From NCBI GenBank assembly GCA_030180135.1, contig CM058239.1, forward strand, positions 69,447,823-69,511,822: DNA of 64,000 nt. Reading direction: 5' to 3'. The stretch comes from Orychophragmus violaceus (Eukaryota > Streptophyta > Magnoliopsida > Brassicales > Brassicaceae). The position numbers and the translations under genes are program-made. A model generated the notes under the pieces. It was not told where the DNA came from and made no database searches. It saw only the letters and a list, made by a program, of their open reading frames with translations. Each line of letters begins with the position of its first letter. The stretch's first letter is position 1. Below, one piece after another: positions 46,133 through 58,552 of the stretch.

Positions 46133-46460
46133 GATTTTCCGTAAGCGGCATCCTCATCGCGAAGCTCACGACTGGATTCACTAGTAAGTCTTTTAGATCT
46201 AACTGATCTTCTATGGAAATGATACAAGCAATACTTAATTGATCAGTATTTGTGTAATCAAATAGCATATAATCGAGAATCTTTGTTATGTATTGTGTAC
46301 GTGGTTTGATTGTTGGATCGATGATTGTGTAAAACCCCTAATTTAAGTAAAGAAAAAATATTGATTGATTTGCAGAGGAAGATGCCAAGAACTCGAAGTT
46401 CGTCCAACAACACATGCGGTAATGCCTTCATGTTCAATTTCATTTAAGATTTGAGAATTG

Positions 46461-46671
46461 TGATAATCAAAAAGGCTCACCTAGGAATCGAATAAGGTTT
46501 TGAGAAGAAGAAGCAGAAATGGAGGTGGAGAGAGTATAAGAGTAGAAGAGAGAGAGTGATAAGATTGTTGATTGATAATATGATAAGTATACCCTAGAAA
46601 GTGGGACTCTCCTTTAATACATAACTATCAAGAGCTAAATACCATAAAGCTTGCCTTAGCCACTTCCAACA
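46461..46671 (-). repeat. 3' LTR of the minus-strand chromovirus (far limit tentative)
   Basis: On the minus strand a purine tract (complement of 46672-46684) is followed by TGTTGGAAGTGGC starting at 46671. The far end is guessed at 46461 (minus-strand ...GATTATCA); no partner LTR is present to confirm. Confidence 0.5.
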
Positions 46672-46741
46672 TTTCCCTTCATCCTAGCTTGCTTTCTAGA
46701 CATTCGCTTCTTCCTTGCGACAAATGCTAGAGGTACTTGTA

Positions 46742-47602
46742 TCATATCAATAGCCTCCGTATAAGATACACTTTTTCCTTAAGCTGGAAAGATGGAAACT
46801 GAGAGGAGAGTGGATCCATTGGTTCCCAAGTAGATTCAAAGCTTGGCAATCCCTTCCATTGTATAAGTACCTCTGGCTCGATCCTTGTCTTTGATCTGCG
46901 AATTTCCAACACTGCCTCAGGCTCAGTAATCCATTCCAGATTAGGGGACATATTAAGGTTGGAGCTGATACAACTTTCTTCAAATGAAATACATGAAAGA
47001 TCGGATGAATCTGGCTATGTGGTGGCAGCTTCAATTTATAAGGGAATCTCCCTATTTTTTTTAGCACTTCATAAGGATCGAAAGACCGAGGTGATAGCTT
47101 CTCATTGCGCCTTTGACTCACATTCTTCTCTCTATACGGTCTCAGCTTTAAGTAAACAAAATCCCCAACCTTGTACTCAACATCTCTGCGATGCTTATTA
47201 GCTGAGTTCTCCATTCTAGCTTGAGAATTAGCCTCTAAATTGATTCTCATCTCCTTAATCAAAGCATCACGGTCCAACATCATTTATTCTACCCCAGCGA
47301 TAGCAGTAGGGATGTTACCATACCTTATAATCCTCAGCAAATCTCGCCCATACAAAGCTTTGAAAGGAGTGGTGTTTAAGGAAGAGTGGTAAGACGAGTT
47401 GAACCAAAACTCAGCCCTGTGAAGCCATTTAACTCAGCTTGTCGGTTTGTCACCCACAAAACATCGTAAATAAGACTCGAGACATTTGTTTACTACTTTT
47501 GTTTGCTCATCGGACTGAGGGTGATAAGGACTACTCTTATGGAGAGCTATCCCATGAGCAAGAAAAGAGCTTCCCAAAACTGATTGATAAATACTCTATA
47601 TC
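46742..47602 (-). pseudogene. Chromovirus integrase C-terminus and chromodomain
   Basis: Encodes HRRDVEYKVGDFVYLKLRPY and HSQIHPIFHVFHLKK, then in another frame a chromodomain (EPEVLIQWKGLPSFESTWEP). The integrase core piece near 47470-47530 reads like a PYHPQSDEQ word. Frameshifts separate the parts. The right side ends at the CACTA terminus. Confidence 0.88.
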
Positions 47603-47613
47603 CACTACAAAAA
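47603..47613 (+). repeat. 5' terminal inverted repeat of the CACTA element
   Basis: CACTACAAAAA, facing the complement of TTTTCTTGTAGTG at the other end. Confidence 0.9.
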
Positions 47614-49227
47614 GTCCTCATTCATAGAATATTAGAATAACTCGGTTTACAGAACTGCTGTCGTAGATGTTGATGAAAATTTCAAAGTATAAGATAGCAT
47701 TGGATTAATGCTATAATAGAGTTTCCATAAGCGGGAACAAAAATTTAGCTAAACCGCCAAACACTTAGTGAAATTTTTGCGAGTGCATTAACCCATCTCA
47801 TTTTCCCCCTTCTGTTTCATTTTCCCTCTGCGTTGTCCCTCTCCAATTTCATTTTCCCTCTTCTGTATCAGTCATCTCATACTCAAAATTAGTTCTCTAA
47901 TTTTCACTCCCAAAAACTCTGAGCCACCGAAATCAGTTTTCCCCTAAGAATCCTAACTCCATTCGGCCCTAATTTCACAATTGTTGTCTCGACAGTGAGC
48001 TCAAATCAAAGTCATGCTTTCTTACCTTGATATCTCTTGCTCGTTCTCATTTTCTTTGCCATCGTTTTTGTAAATCGAGCTGTCGTGATTCTTGACAACA
48101 TTTCGCTTAATTTGGAGGTTTATTAGCTTCAATTTTAGGAATCTGGGTTTCGGTGCATATTTTATAGTTTTGTGGATGCTAACTTCATATGTTCTCTTGT
48201 AATTTACTTGCATGTCGCCGTATGGAATCTGTGGATTATAGCTGCATATGTTCTCTTAGACTTTACATGCATGTCATACTTTACAAATTTAGATCTAAAA
48301 CTATAAATGTTCTTGCTTATGTTAGTGTCAGATGATACATGCGTCTGGGTACATTGATGCTAATGTTAATAAAATATGATAGAAATGAACATGTTTGGTT
48401 AAGATTTCTGTGAATTCAAGCTTCGTTTGTTCTCCGACACTTTCGATGCATTTGTCCTGTTTTTTGTGGATTCTTGGTTACTATGTTCTGATTTTTTTGG
48501 ATTCTTTCTTCAAATGAACATGTTCGGTTTAGTTTGTTTTGTTGAACACATCAAAACTAGATATACAAATTTCATTGCTTCACCTTATATTGCATAACCT
48601 TATATTCACTTTGTTAATTTCTTTTGTAAGTGTTGGTGAGTGCATTGATGGAAATCGAAGGCTTTTCTTTCGCTCTTATCACAACACAGGTTTGTACCGT
48701 ATTTCCTAACATTACTGTGCTCGTTAATCTATGTATTTCACTTTTTGTTTAATGTTGTTGTTGCTGCTTTGTTTGGTATCGTGCATTATCTGTAGTTCTT
48801 CTCTGAAATTGAATTGTCAAGATTTTTAATGTAGAGTTATTTCATTCTAGGTTGGTTCGTGTTGCTTTTCATTCTTTTCATGTTTTTTTGTTGTTTCAAT
48901 CTGGCTTGATTCATTTCTGTGTTTTATATAGTATCCTTCGGCAACTTGAATTGAAATGCTAAGCTCGTTATTTCTCTTGAATTGAGTAATTTGTGGTCAT
49001 TTTAAAACTCATTGCTTCACAGTACCTATTTGATGTTAAGCTTATGGGTTTGAGCTGTTGTTTAAAGGTTTTAAGTAAAGTTAGATCATATAATGTTTGA
49101 CAAGGCATGGGTCCATCTTTCCAGGTATGGAATTTACTAATATAGCTTAGGTAAATGTTGGGGATTGGAGTGTTTAAATTTTTTTGTCTTCAAATGAAGA
49201 CTTGATCCTGATTACGAGCAAGGTGCT
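47614..49227 (+). promoter_or_regulatory. CACTA 5' subterminal and leader region
   Basis: Contains GCTATAATAG near 47720, shared with the 3' subterminal region, then a CT-rich promoter-like stretch (47800-47900) and a long AT-rich leader to the first transposase codons. No gene. Confidence 0.5.
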
Positions 49228-52200
49228 TTGATGTTTGTTCGGGCTGTGACTAGGGATTTAGGAGACAGAAAGTTGATAATATTCCCTTGCATAGACTGTC
49301 GAAATGTGGATCGATACAAAGGCAGTGATGTTGTTGGTCTTCTAGTTACTAGGGGAATGGATGAAGTCTACAAGCTGTGTAAGGATTGGTATCATCATGG
49401 AGAAGTTAACTCAGAGGGTGATGGTGAAAACAGAGTTAATCAGCGGAATGAAGAAATCTTTGGGTTATACAGACCTGCAGAGTGTTTAGATGAGGAGTTA
49501 GCTGCTTCGGGTGACTTGTGTGATATGGCAGAGGGAGAGGATAAAGAAGAGGATGAGTTCTTAGCCAAACTAGCAGATGCTGAAACACCTTTATATCCTA
49601 GTTGTGCGAACCATAGTAAGCTTTCAGCTATTGTGTTATTATTCAGATAGAAGACTCAGAATGGCTGGTCTAACAAGAGCTTCAATGATCTACTAGAGAC
49701 ATTTCCGAAGATGTTACCAGAGGACAACGTGCTTCATACTTCATTTTACGATGTGAAGAAGTTTCTGAGGTCTTTTGATATGTGCTATCAAAAGATTCAT
49801 GCGTGTGTCAATGACTGATGCCTGTTCAGAAAAAAAGTTCAAGAAGCTCGATAAATGTCCTAAATGCAATGCTTCTAGGTGGAAGGTTAACATGCACAAT
49901 GGTGAGATCAAGATAGGTGTCCCGCAGAAAGTACTAAGATACTTTCCAATTATCCTAAGGCTCAAGAGGATGTTTAGGGCTGAGGACATGGCCAAAAACT
50001 TAAGGTGGCACTTTAGTAACAAAAGCAGTGATGGGAAACTAAGACATCATGTAGATTCAGTGACTTGGAGTCAAATCAATGACATATATCCATCTTTTGC
50101 TGCTGAAGAAAGGAATGTGCGGCTTGGATTATCCACAGATGGATTTAACCCATTCAACATGAAGAATAGTAAGTATAGTTGCTGGCATGTCTTACTAGTT
50201 AATTATAATTTGCCGCCTGACCTATGCATGAAGAAGGAGAATATTATGCTAACCTTGCTGATTCCAGGTCCACATCAGCCTGGTAACAGCATTGACGTGT
50301 ACTTCGAGCCCCTAATAGATGATCTAAACCAGCTGTGGAGTAAAGGTGAGTTGACATATGATGCAAGCAGTAAATCTATTTTTAATCTCAAAGCAATCCT
50401 TCTCTGGACTATCAGTGATTTTCCTACTTATGGAAATCTAGCTGGATGTAAGGTGAAGGGAAATATAGGGTGTCCTATATGCGGGAAAAACACATATAGT
50501 AAGTGGTTAAAATTTAGTAGAAAGCATGTGTATATGGCTCATAGGAAGGGTCTCTCACCAACGCATACGTGTCTTATCTGGTCACGACATTTCAAAGCAG
50601 TTGAGAAACTTCAAAAACAATTTTGGGAATGTTAAAGCATATGGAAGGAAGAGAAAAATAAGAGAGTCTGTAGAAGAAGAAAATAGTGAGGATCTTTCAA
50701 GTGAATTTGAGGAAGAGGAAGAAGCAGAAGTAGACGAGGAGGAGTTGTCCGGATTGAAGAAAAGGTCAATACTCTTCAATCTGCCTTATTGGAAGGTATA
50801 TTCATGTCTAACATTAATCTGAAATAACATCAATCAAATTATATTTGTCTGACCTTAATTTTGTTTACCTTGTCTGTATTACTCAGGAGCTCCCTATTAG
50901 GCACAATTTAGATGTATGTGTTGCACATATAGTGAAATGTTGCTGCAAGTATTGTCTCGACATTACTTCATTGTGGGAAATCAAAAGATGGGTTCAATGC
51001 TCGTAAAGATCTTGAACTGCTTGGAATTAGAAAGGAGCTGCATCCTACCACCGAAGGCAAAAGAGTATATCTTCCAGCAGCTCTGTGGTCTTTGAACAAG
51101 GCTGAGAAGAAAGTCTTCTGTAAGCGGCTGTACGACTTTAAAGGTCCTGATGGTTACTGTTCAGATATATCAAGAGGTGTATCACTAGAAGACATTAAAG
51201 TTTCTGGACTGAAGTCACATGACTATCATGTGTTAATGCAGCAGTTCCTGCCAGTTGCTCTCAGAGGTCTATTACCTAAATGTCCTAGGTATGCAATTCT
51301 ATGCTTATGCGCATTCTTCAATCACCTTTGCCAAAGATTTATTGATATGGAGCAGATTTCAGTAATGGAAACTGAAATCGTTGAGACTCTATGCATGTTC
51401 GAGAGATACTTCCCTCCTAGCTTCTTCGATATTATGGTTCACTTGACAGTTTATCTAGGATGGGAAGCTAGGCTTAGTGGATCAGTCCATTTTCGTAGGA
51501 TGTATCCATTTGAGAGGTAAAACTTGCCTTTATGTTATTTTTTTAAAGTTTTAAGTCTTACTAGGTAATATATTTTAACTAATTAATTCTCTGTAGGTAC
51601 ATGAAAGTCCTCAAAGATTTCGTTAGAAACCCTGCAAGACCTGAAGGTTGTATCGCTGAGTCTTACCTGGCAGAAGAATGTATGCGGTTTTGTAGTGACT
51701 TCCTTAGAAAGACAACCAATGCTGAGGAAAAACTAGATAGGAATACAAAATATGAAAGTGAGTCTATCCTTGAAGGTCGTCCAATATCATCAGCCACCTC
51801 AACTAATTTGTCTGATATGGAGAAGAGAATTGCTCATCTTGTTGTCATTCAGAATACGGCCTGCGTGGATCCTTATGTAGAGTAAGTTATTGCTTATTAT
51901 TTGTTTAACTTTTAATATCTCTGATGTAAATAATCATTTGATATGTTTTTTTTTGTGTGTCTTAAGCATGCATCTATAATATTTGCAAGACACAAATTCA
52001 AGGTGTAGACACGATGCAACTGTTTTATGGAACACTCATACACAGAATTTTGCTTCCTGGCTGAAGGAACAAGTAAGTAATAAATAACTGTTTTAAATTT
52101 CAGAGTGTTAGTTAATTCAGAGACATGTTCGTGACTTTTCTTTATATTGGCTAGGTACCAATTGATTCAAAGAGTCATGAAAAGACTCTGAAATGGCTGG

Positions 52201-52721
52201 CATATGGTCCCAGGAGTATTGCAAGGACGTATACTGGGTACATAGTGAACGGACAGAGGTTTCACACAAACTCAGTTGACAGGAAGAGTCAGAATAGTGG
52301 AGTTTTTTATGAGGTAACTGCAATGTGCAGATCAAGTGCTAAAGACACTGCACAAGTTGTTGACTTAGTTTCATACTATGGGAGAGTGACAGAGATCCTA
52401 TTGTTGGATTATCATGTCTTTTATGTGCCTGTATTTTGGTGTCAATGGACAGTAAGAGGAAACGGGGTTAAGATAGAGGATGGATACACTCTAGTTAATC
52501 TGAATCAATGCCAAGTTTGTTTTTCGAGGGACCCTAACATTTTAGCTTCTCAGGCGAAGCAAGTTTTTTACACATCGAATTGGTATGTGGTGTTGAAAGG
52601 TCCTTCAAGAAGATACAACGAGGAAGAGGAACCCGATGTGAATGCAGAGATAGGACCATTATCTCATATTGAGATGGATGTAGAAATAGAAGAAGATCAC
52701 AATGCCCGAGCTGATTGCTAA
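49228..52721 (+). pseudogene. CACTA TNP2-type transposase gene (broken, multi-exon)
   Basis: The DDE transposase of the element. 49228-49400 encodes a transposase-associated domain (CIDCRNVDRYKG, then WYHHGEV). After a TAG at 49648 the frame runs on (TQNGWSNKSFNDLL) to KIHACVND, where a stop and a one-base shift in an A run occur near 49818-49835. 49860-50635 is the TNP2 core (KCPKCNASRWK, RNVRLGLSTDGFNPF, GNIGCPICGKNT). An acidic linker (50660-50750) leads to KKRSILFNLPYWK and an intron (50806-50886). 51100-51885 and 52155-52721 encode the usual C-terminal domains (including FFNHLCQRFIDM, GFVYEV-like GVFYEVTAM and CQWTVRGNGVKIEDG) with further introns at about 51518-51597 and 51883-52150. 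It ends TAA at 52719. At least three disabling changes. Confidence 0.88.
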
Positions 52722-52892
52722 GGCATTTATGTGTGATATGATTTCCTGTTGTGTAATTTCTTGTTGTGTGTTTTCGTTTCTTGTGATTTCTTGTTTATTT
52801 AGTGTTGTTTCTGCTTGAGAAATGTGTGTTTGTGTTGTGTAACCGTACTTAGCTGCTACTAATATAAATGTTTTATGTTCAGGTGACTTAAT

Positions 52893-55800
52893 ATGGGGCG
52901 CAAGAAGACAAGACGAGGCCAAAACACTGCAAAAAGACTCAAAAAAAAAAAAACAGAAACTAAGAAGAAGGCCAGTGAAAACAAAGACACGAAGGGAGTG
53001 GAATATTTGCGTCGAGTGGGAAAGAGTACTCATGAAGATGAACAACAAATAAATGAAGAGACTGAAAAGGAAGTAGACGCTGAAGAGTCAAGAGAGAATG
53101 AAGAGGAAAGAGAAGCATTAGATGTTACTGCGACATCAGATGGAGTAAGTCAGAATGAGAATGAAAGAGAGAATGAGGAAGAGAAGCAGCAGATGCTACA
53201 TAGAAAGAAAGAGAGAATGAAGATGAAAGAGAAGCAGATGGTACTAACACAGCAAATGGACTAAGACAGAATGAGAATGAAGAAGCTATTGAGGAAGAGC
53301 CTATGGGTGAAGTTGAAATGAATGAAGAGCATGACCATCCAGAGGAACCTAGTCATAAGAGACAACGAGAACCTACAAAAAGGAAACACATTGCAAAATA
53401 TCCAAATGGTAGAGTGAAAGTTGAATTTAATGACGTGGGAGAACCTGTTGGGCCAGGATCAGTTTTGCTATCCTCATACTTGGGTCCATTAGTGAGGGAA
53501 CATTTCCTTGTGACGATTAATGATTGGAGAAAAATCACTCAAGAAATAAAAACAGTTCTCTGGAAGTCTATTCAGGTGATCTTCTCTTTCACATTTTCAT
53601 TTGTTAATCTAAGTTAGACATATGAGTTGATTTATCATTTCTGTGTATGAAGGCAAGGTTTGAGGTTGATGAGGAGTATCAAAAGGCTGTTGTTATGAAG
53701 CAAATGGGTTGTCTGTGGAGAGCTTCAAAATCACGCCTAGTCACGCAGAATGTAGCTAGTACAAATCAAGAGAGGATGTATTTGCGACCGAAGAATGTTT
53801 CACCAACCGAATGGCGTAAATTTGTCAAAGAGAAGACTAGCTCAGCCTTTAAGGTAATGTATTCTGTTTTCACTTGGACTTCTGCATTGGGATGTGTATA
53901 ACTAACACTCATATCTTAGGTTGTGATTGATTCTAACAAAGAGAGAAGGAGGTTACAGATTCCTCACACTTGTAGTCATAGGGGAATGGTCAGGCTGGCA
54001 GAAGAAATGGTACGATAGTTTAACTTAACGCTGCTAAGACTTGCATAGAATATTACCTCATTTGATGATTGACGTTTTGTTTTTCAACAGAAAAAGAGAG
54101 CGGCGAACCATCTCAAGTGACTAGGCTAAAGGTCTGGGTCAACTCACATACAAAAAAGGATTGTACACCAGTCAATACAAAAGCGGCTGAGAAGTTTGTA
54201 AGTCACTGAATTAGTATTGGATGTTACTGAAGATTATCTTCTTTAATTTTTATTTCATGTTTTGCAGAGTAAGGCAGCTGAGATTGTTGATAGTGAAGGT
54301 CCATCCAATTCAACAAACCCAAGAGAAGATCACCTTACACAGCTCTTAGGTCCTGATAATCCTGGTAGGATTAGGGCAATGGGTAGAAGCATGAATATGA
54401 CCAAGTTAGCTTGTTTCAAGTAAAGAAGCATTTTATGGCTCAAATGGAAGAAAAGCAGTATCAGTTGATGGACAAGGTGTCTTATTTAGAAGATGAACTT
54501 GCCAAATTCAAGAAAATGGTAAGCTATAATTCAACAGAGATAAACTATAACATTAATCAGCTAATTTTTACATGGATTTTGACCATTCAAACATTTATGT
54601 TACAGAGGCAGGAACCTGAAGTGGGTGAAAACTCAGCTGATGCAAGAGTAAGTGAATTAGTTCAACATAAATTTTCGTTATCTGTTATTTTAAAGTCTGA
54701 CACGTTCAACTCACAAATTTGTAGAGTGTGAAGTCAAGAACCGGACCTAAATGTATGTTAGTTGATTGGGATCTTACTGAAGAAAATGTTGCTCAAGGAC
54801 GTCTTGTTTCTTCTGACCCGAATGTCCATGTGAATGAAATCCCATTAGGACCTAATGCTGTTAAAGTTCTGGTTGAAACTGCAGTCAAAGCAGATGCCTT
54901 TCTTTGGAGACCTGCTCCTGATATATATACTGTTGACCAAGCTGTTGGAGAAATGATTGCATGACCGGCCAGTAAGTGTGTTATTGATCACCATAACAGT
55001 GAAGACATTCTTCTTACGGTAAAGTCTCTTATTCATAACTTTAATTTTGTTCTTCTTGATTTATGTGTGCTTAGCATAATCATATTCTTTTCTATATGTA
55101 TGATAGAGCCCAAGGACTGATTCTTTCAACAAATGCAAGCTTTTGGATTGGGATCAAAGTGATGATGTTCTTGTTGCTGAAGGGCGTTGGCAGTGTCAAG
55201 AAGCAAAATATATGGTTAATGGTCTTCAGCTGGGACCAAATACAGTTAAGGTATTTGTCGATGTTGTCCATGAATCTGAAACATTTCTATGGAGGCCTAC
55301 TAAATAGAAGACATACCTTAGGCAATCGGTTAAGTCCTTTGTTGCATGGCCTGCGAAGAAGTTGGTGTTTGAAGATTCCACAGCTGTAACATGTTCAAGA
55401 CCTCCTAGACAGAATCCTACACTATCTGAAAAACCTACAAGTTCAAAAGTCTCAATTTCTACATCACCAAAAGGTTCAATTAATGAATCCTAAAGGTTCA
55501 GTTTTTGCATCACCAAGTTCTAAAGCTCCTACGCAGAAAAGTCCACTGTCATGTCCAAAAGCTCCAATCGTAAAGAAAACTAAACCACACAATCACCTAC
55601 ACGAAGATCTCCGGTAATTATCTTTCATGCCTTATTAACTACTTTGATGTTATTGCGTTCAATCCATAAAACCAAACAGTATGTGTTTGAAACATTGCGG
55701 CGTCACGGTCCAACTCCAGTTCCGAAAGAAAATCAGAAGTGCAAGTTGTGGGATATTTCAGGAAAGAAGCTGGTTATTGCTGAAGGTAGATGGGCTTCAG

Positions 55801-55978
55801 ACAACCCAGAAGACCGTTGCCATTTTGTTCCCTTGGGGCCTGATGCAATACAAGTTTGGATTGATGTAGTGAAGGTGACAAATGCAGTAGTATGACGCTC
55901 ATCAACTGAAATAGAGTGTATGGGAGATGCTATTGGATCAGCCATTGCATGGCCAAAAGACAAAGTGTCCTTATGTTA
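52893..55978 (+). pseudogene. CACTA TNPA-like gene with three Tnp1-type repeats (broken)
   Basis: The second gene of the element; in En/Spm the TNPA protein binds subterminal repeats and guides excision. 52893-53264 encodes a basic start (KRLKKKKTETKKKA) and acidic repeats; a shift joins 53303-53570 (HIAKYPNGRVKVEF, then VREHFLVTINDW). 53650-54110 is the plant transposase (Ptta/En/Spm) region. A coiled-coil-like segment (54411-54520) follows. Then three copies of a Tnp1/En/Spm-like domain, each with a pattern of GR, a conserved LGP-x-A/T-x-x-V and usually FLWRP: 54728-54964, about 55140-55370 and about 55733-55975. Stops occur in the second and third copies. Exons are separated by GT/AG introns. 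Confidence 0.75.
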
Positions 55979-56562
55979 GATCAGGTTAACTCTAGACTTG
56001 ATTGAGACTCTGTTGGTTTGATAATGGTTTCTGGAACTGTTTTAGTAAACTTATGTGTTGGTTTGATATGTTTCTGGTACTGTGGTATTGTTGGATTGAG
56101 ACTTTCTGTTTAAGTTTATGGAAAATTTATGAAATCAAGTCTCATTTGAAATGGGTTATATGTATATTTCGTAGCAGGCTATACAGACATTAAATTAATG
56201 CCATCATAGCATATATTATCGCATATACAAAACTGCTACGAAGGCTTATATCATGGCAAAACTAACAGGCTGTAATAGATAGTACTATAGCATATAAGGG
56301 TGCGCTACCAATACATATTAGAGCATTATGTCTATGCTATTATATAACAAGTATACCACGTATATATAACGCTATAATAGAATGCAACAAACATAGCAAG
56401 CTAAAATTAAAGATATTACATTGCAATAGTAACATAGCACGAAATAAAAGATATGGTAGGGAGGTCTATTATAGCTGCCGCTGTCAAAGCGTTTGTGAAA
56501 ACGCTATCTATTACACACCATAGCTTGTATCGTGTGCTATAAATGTTGATTTTTCTTGTAGT
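55979..56562 (+). repeat. CACTA 3' subterminal repeat region
   Basis: Repeated short words with the core CTATAGCATATA / GCTATAATAG / GCTATCTATTACA in both directions between 56190 and 56540. In En/Spm such words are TNPA-binding sites. It ends in the 3' inverted repeat (56551-56563). Confidence 0.7.
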
Positions 56563-56563
56563 G

Positions 56564-57019
56564 CTCTGTCTGAAACAATCCTTTCGGAAACCCATGTAGT
56601 CTCACAATCTCTTTACTAAACACTTCAGCAACACATTTTGCAGTGAACAGGTGCTTCAGTGGAATGAAATGAGAATACTAACTTAAATGGTTCACAGCTA
56701 CGAGAATCACGTCATACATCTTTGAGATTGGCAAACCCTCAACGAAATCCTAGCTAATGTCTGACCACACTTGTTTGGGAGTCGGCAATGGCGAGATCGA
56801 ACCTGCTGGTGATAAGCTTGAATACTTGTTTTGTTGACAAATTTGGAAACTCTTGATAAATTTCTCTACATCAACTTGCATACCCAGCCAGTACACTTCT
56901 CGTCCAAGCCTTTTAATCGTCTTCAATATACCCACATGACCCCCAATTTCGCTGGAGTGGAACTGCTTCAAGAGATCCAATATCAAAGTAGACTTATTTG
57001 GTATGACCTGATTCTCCAT
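56564..57019 (-). pseudogene. Minus-strand chromovirus integrase N-terminal part
   Basis: Encodes the HHCC zinc-binding region (FHSSEIGGHVGILKTIKR, CQQNKYSSLSP) and the beginning of the core. The core is cut by the CACTA element at 56563; the other part lies at 47602 and below. Confidence 0.88.
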
Positions 57020-57201
57020 GAATAAGAGTCCATCTAGTACCGTATAATCAGCAAAAGTAGGATATCCTTAATAATTGTTGTGATGATTGACTGTAGTGAC
57101 TCATCTTTATTAACCTGAAGCAGTAATGCCTCTCTATCAAGAGTCACTGGTGTTGTGATCTGCAGTTCCAGGAAAGCCTCTGAAATAACGCCAGTAGATT
57201 G

Positions 57202-57705
57202 TCATGATAGTGCATAAGCTACATGATTCTCTTTTCCCGGTTTGTACTCGATGGTGTAATCAAAATAAATCAATTTTGATGGCCAACGTTGCTGATCAGG
57301 TGTTATTGCCTTCTGATCAAGTAGATACTTCAGACATCGATGGTCGGTTCTTATGGTAAACTTGTTACCCATCAAATAGTGCCGCCATTTTGTCACCGTG
57401 AAAACTATGGCTAGTAACTCTCTCTCTCTCTCGTATATAGACTTGATTTTACTCTTGGAAGAGAAACATTGGCTGATAAAAGAGATTGGTCGGTTGCTGT
57501 GTGATAAGATTGCTCCAATTCCACTTCCTGAAGTGTCAGTTTTTACCCCAAAAGGTAGTTGAAAATTTGGGAGTACTAAAACTGGTAATTTAGTCATTGC
57601 TTCCTTGAGTTGGTTGAATGCAGAAGCAGCTTCTACACTCCACTTAAACCTGTTCTTCTTGAGAAGTTCAGTCAATGGCCTTGCCTTTCTTCCATTCTTG
57701 CACAA
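57202..57705 (-). pseudogene. Minus-strand chromovirus RNase H region
   Basis: 167 open codons: KTDTSGSGIGAILSHSNRPI, YERERELLAIVFTVTKWRHY and FTIRTDHRCLKYLLDQ, classic gypsy RNase H. The first catalytic Asp (TD) is kept. Confidence 0.92.
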
Positions 57706-58552
57706 ACCTTTTGTAGTATCCGATCAACCCTAAATATCCCTTCAAACCAGTGATAGTTTTCGGTTAAGGCTAACGATTTCAGCTTCAATCTTCTCACGAT
57801 CCGCTGAAACCCCATTCCTTGAGATTATGTGTCCTACATATGCTACTTCTCTCCCTTACCAAAAGAACATTTCTTCTCATTGGCATAAAACTGATTTTCC
57901 TCTAAAATGCTCAACACAATTTGTAGATGCTGTAAGTGAGACATCAAGGCTGGTTCATGACTGATTGAAAGGTCGCCGGCACATTCGATGGCCTAAATGG
58001 CATGACGAAAAACTCGTAATGTCCTTAATGCGTTCTGAAAGCGGTCTTCTCTATATCTCTTTTTTGCACTCGGATTTGATGGTAATCCGACTTCAAGTCC
58101 AACTTGGAGAAGATTGTTGCTCCTTATAACTCATCCAATAACTCTTCAATGATTGGTATTGGGTATCTATCAGGGATCATAGCCTTATTCACTGCTCCGT
58201 AATCAGCGCAGAATCTCCACCCACCATCCTTCTTCTTAACCAAGATGACTGTAGTAGAATTGGGGCTGATACTAGGCTTAATGATCTCAGCGTCTAACAT
58301 CTCTTTAACCAGTTTTTCTATCTCATTCTTCTGTGTGTAAGGATATCGGTATGGTATGATGTTAATAGGGCATGTTACCGGTTGCAAGGTGATAGCGTGT
58401 TCTCTTAATCTCACCGGTGGAAGACCTTTAGGCATTTGGAAAACCTGCAGGAAGTTGTTCAGCAACCGTCTTAGTACTGTATTCATCCTCCCTTTATCCT
58501 GATCATCTTTATTCCTAGACTCAAACAACTCGGAGAGCTCCAACAAACACAC
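57706..58552 (-). pseudogene. Minus-strand chromovirus reverse transcriptase region
   Basis: The open part 58124-58552 encodes the RT start (VILVKKKDGGWRFCADYGAV, then PIPIIEELLDEL). The catalytic YxDD piece downstream is in broken frames between 57706 and 58124. Confidence 0.88.

Larger units (their letters stand above)
40691..46422 (+). pseudogene. Mitochondrial ATP synthase 6 kDa subunit pseudogene, split by a chromovirus
   Basis: Pieces 40691-40738, 46138-46183 and 46376-46422 encode a short protein matching the plant 6 kDa ATP synthase subunit: it begins MRLFDSWAV (family: MR-FDPWPV) and ends EDAKNSKFVQQHMR then TAA. An intron with GT (46184) and AG (46375) is kept, so it is not a retrocopy. 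Compared with the roughly 55-residue family form about nine codons of the middle (the KREW..NWPF region) are missing, with a local shift. The intact protein is a small inner-membrane subunit of complex V. The chromovirus at 40739-46132 splits exon 1; flank words TATTC and GATTT would be its decayed 5-bp duplication. Confidence 0.78.
47603..56563 (+). mobile_element. CACTA (En/Spm-like) transposon, 8961 bp, both termini present
   Basis: Starts CACTACAAAAA and ends TTTTCTTGTAGTG, the CACTA inverted repeat. Flanking triplets are ATC and CTC (two of three match the 3-bp duplication expected), and removing the element brings the chromovirus integrase back together around its SDRD site. It carries a TNP2-type transposase gene and a second TNPA-like gene on the plus strand, and subterminal short repeats. 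Both genes have disabling changes, so it is probably non-autonomous now though its ends look usable. Confidence 0.92.

Noticed and set aside
50526..50822. Separate acidic protein gene
   Set aside because: It is the linker of the TNP2 transposase in a shifted frame leading into KKRSILFNLPYWK.
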